This document shows positions 63,129 to 64,000 of a DNA stretch of 64,000 bases, in pieces. The DNA is from Corynebacterium occultum (GTDB taxonomy: Bacteria > Actinomycetota > Actinomycetes > Mycobacteriales > Mycobacteriaceae): contig NZ_CP046455.1 of the NCBI RefSeq assembly GCF_009734425.1, positions 2,356,001 through 2,420,000 of the forward strand, read 5' to 3'. Under the pieces are notes generated by a model. That model ran no database searches and had not been told where the DNA came from. It saw nothing but the letters and a program-made list of their open reading frames with translations. The translations under genes were made by a program, and so were the position numbers. Numbering within the stretch: the first letter of the stretch is position 1; every line of letters starts with the position of its first letter.

Positions 63129-64000
63129 ATGAGCACCAATATCACCATCCCGCGCACCGACTTCAAGGTTTTCCCCCTCAATCTCGGTGCCAACCCCTTT
63201 GGCTGGACCTCCGACCGAGAGACCACCTTCGCGGTGCTCGACGCCTTCCTCGCCGCCGGCGGGAACTTCATCGACACCGCCGACATGTACTCCGTCTGGG
63301 TTGAGGGACACGTCGGTGGTGAATCAGAGGCGCTCATCGGTGAATGGCTCAAGGAACGCGACGCCTACGACAAGGTCATCATCGCCACCAAGGGCGGCGC
63401 CCTGGAACCGAACCAGGGGCTGGAGCGGGTCGCCGTCTTCGCCGCCGTCGACGCCTCCCGGGAACGTCTCGGGCTGGAGACCATCGACATCTACTACTAC
63501 CACCACGACGATGAGAACATCTCCATCCCGGAACAGGTCGCGACCGCCCACCAGCTGATCGAATCCGGCCGCATCCGCCACCTGGCACTGTCCAACCACT
63601 CCCCAGAACGGGCACGCGAATTCTTCGAGGCCTCCCAGGGAACCCCCGCCCAGCCCGTCGCCCTGCAGCCCCAGTACAACCTGCTGCACCGGGCAGAGGT
63701 GGAGAAGGGCTACGGCCCCCTCGCCCAGGAGTATGAGGCGGCACTGCTGCCCTACTTCTCCCTGGCCTCCGGCATGCTGACCGGCAAATACCGCACAGCC
63801 GAGGACCTCTCCGGCTCCGCGCGGGAAGGCTTCATGAGCGGCTATGTCAATGACGCCGCCTTCCGGGTCATCGACACCCTGGTCGAGATCGCCGATTCCC
63901 GCCAGGTGGAACCGAGCACCGTGGCCCTGGCCTGGATCATCGCCAAGGGCATCACCGCCCCGATCGCCTCCGTCTCCGCCCCGGAACAGCTCCCGGCCCT
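63129..64000 (+). CDS. Aldo/keto reductase (runs off the window end)
   Basis: An open frame of at least 290 codons beginning MSTNITIPRTDFKVFPL and not ended by 64,000. It has the NADPH-dependent AKR pattern: LGANPFGWTSD, FIDTADMYSVW (catalytic Asp/Tyr), IIATKGG (Lys), DIYYYHHDDENI (His region), LALSNHSPERAREFF and FSLASGMLTGKY. This is the AKR11/12-like group acting on unknown carbonyl substrates. A good promoter lies upstream; the best ribosome site (GGAG) is rather far, about 13 bases, from the ATG. Divergent from a MarR regulator. Confidence 0.9.
   Translation, partial: MSTNITIPRTDFKVFPLNLGANPFGWTSDRETTFAVLDAFLAAGGNFIDTADMYSVWVEGHVGGESEALIGEWLKERDAYDKVIIATKGGALEPNQGLERVAVFAAVDASRERLGLETIDIYYYHHDDENISIPEQVATAHQLIESGRIRHLALSNHSPERAREFFEASQGTPAQPVALQPQYNLLHRAEVEKGYGPLAQEYEAALLPYFSLASGMLTGKYRTAEDLSGSAREGFMSGYVNDAAFRVIDTLVEIADSRQVEPSTVALAWIIAKGITAPIASVSAPEQLPA

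Overview
The window is chromosomal DNA of a high-GC, mycolic-acid-making actinobacterium, almost certainly a Corynebacterium. The evidence is a single-chain fatty acid synthase I of about 3,030 residues with separate AcpS and FasR-like genes, a CmrA/Rv2509-type mycolate ketoreductase, leaderless gene starts, a DtxR half-site at a siderophore operon, and gene order matching the mycobacterial blocks Rv2470-Rv2478c, Rv2509-Rv2511, Rv2521-Rv2524c and Rv1338-Rv1343c (gene order recalled, not searched). No prophage, CRISPR array, complete insertion sequence or replication origin was seen.

Layout. 1-8.3 kb: end of a truncated haemoglobin, alanine dehydrogenase with an upstream ferredoxin-like gene, chromate transporter, a conserved protein plus thioesterase pair, a fumarylacetoacetate-hydrolase-family enzyme divergent from a GntR regulator, EttA-type ABC-F ATPase and a single-strand-binding protein. 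8.5-17.5 kb: CopD-CtaG membrane protein, tRNA-Arg, cmrA, a small exported protein, orn, tRNA-His, nagB, an AraC regulator and an ABC exporter. 17.5-24 kb: a siderophore operon on the minus strand (binding lipoprotein, two permeases, ATPase, Fes-like esterase, LLM oxidoreductase). 24-27.8 kb: L,D-transpeptidase, an AT-richer gap, a frameshifted DUF222/HNH endonuclease and two tandem tRNA-Lys genes. 28-31 kb: a polytopic membrane protein and a glutaminase fused to a STAS domain.

31-42.6 kb is a hexuronide/gluconate cluster: LacI regulator, GntP gluconate permease, uronate isomerase, fructuronate reductase, beta-glucuronidase, a GPH-type sugar symporter fused to a cytidylate-kinase-like domain, a ManD-type mannonate dehydratase and gluconokinase. 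Together these would import glucuronides, release glucuronate and convert it to 2-keto-3-deoxygluconate; KDG kinase and aldolase must lie elsewhere. 42.7-48.6 kb: pyrazinamidase, a degenerate DUF305 lipoprotein, a vanillin-type aldehyde dehydrogenase, DUF3618 protein, Bcp, FasR-like regulator, AcpS and a conserved protein. 48.6-57.7 kb: FAS-I. 58-64 kb: tRNA-Leu, two small membrane proteins, rdgB, rph, a metallo-beta-lactamase-fold phosphodiesterase, murI, a MarR regulator and the start of an aldo/keto reductase.

The main unexplained observations are (1) a dispersed DNA word GCGTCGNNAAGC, often preceded by GGGG, found ten times in coding and noncoding DNA on both strands; (2) the symporter/kinase-like fusion in the glucuronide cluster; (3) several unusual palindromes, including a 28-bp perfect palindrome that encodes the ends of two convergent genes.
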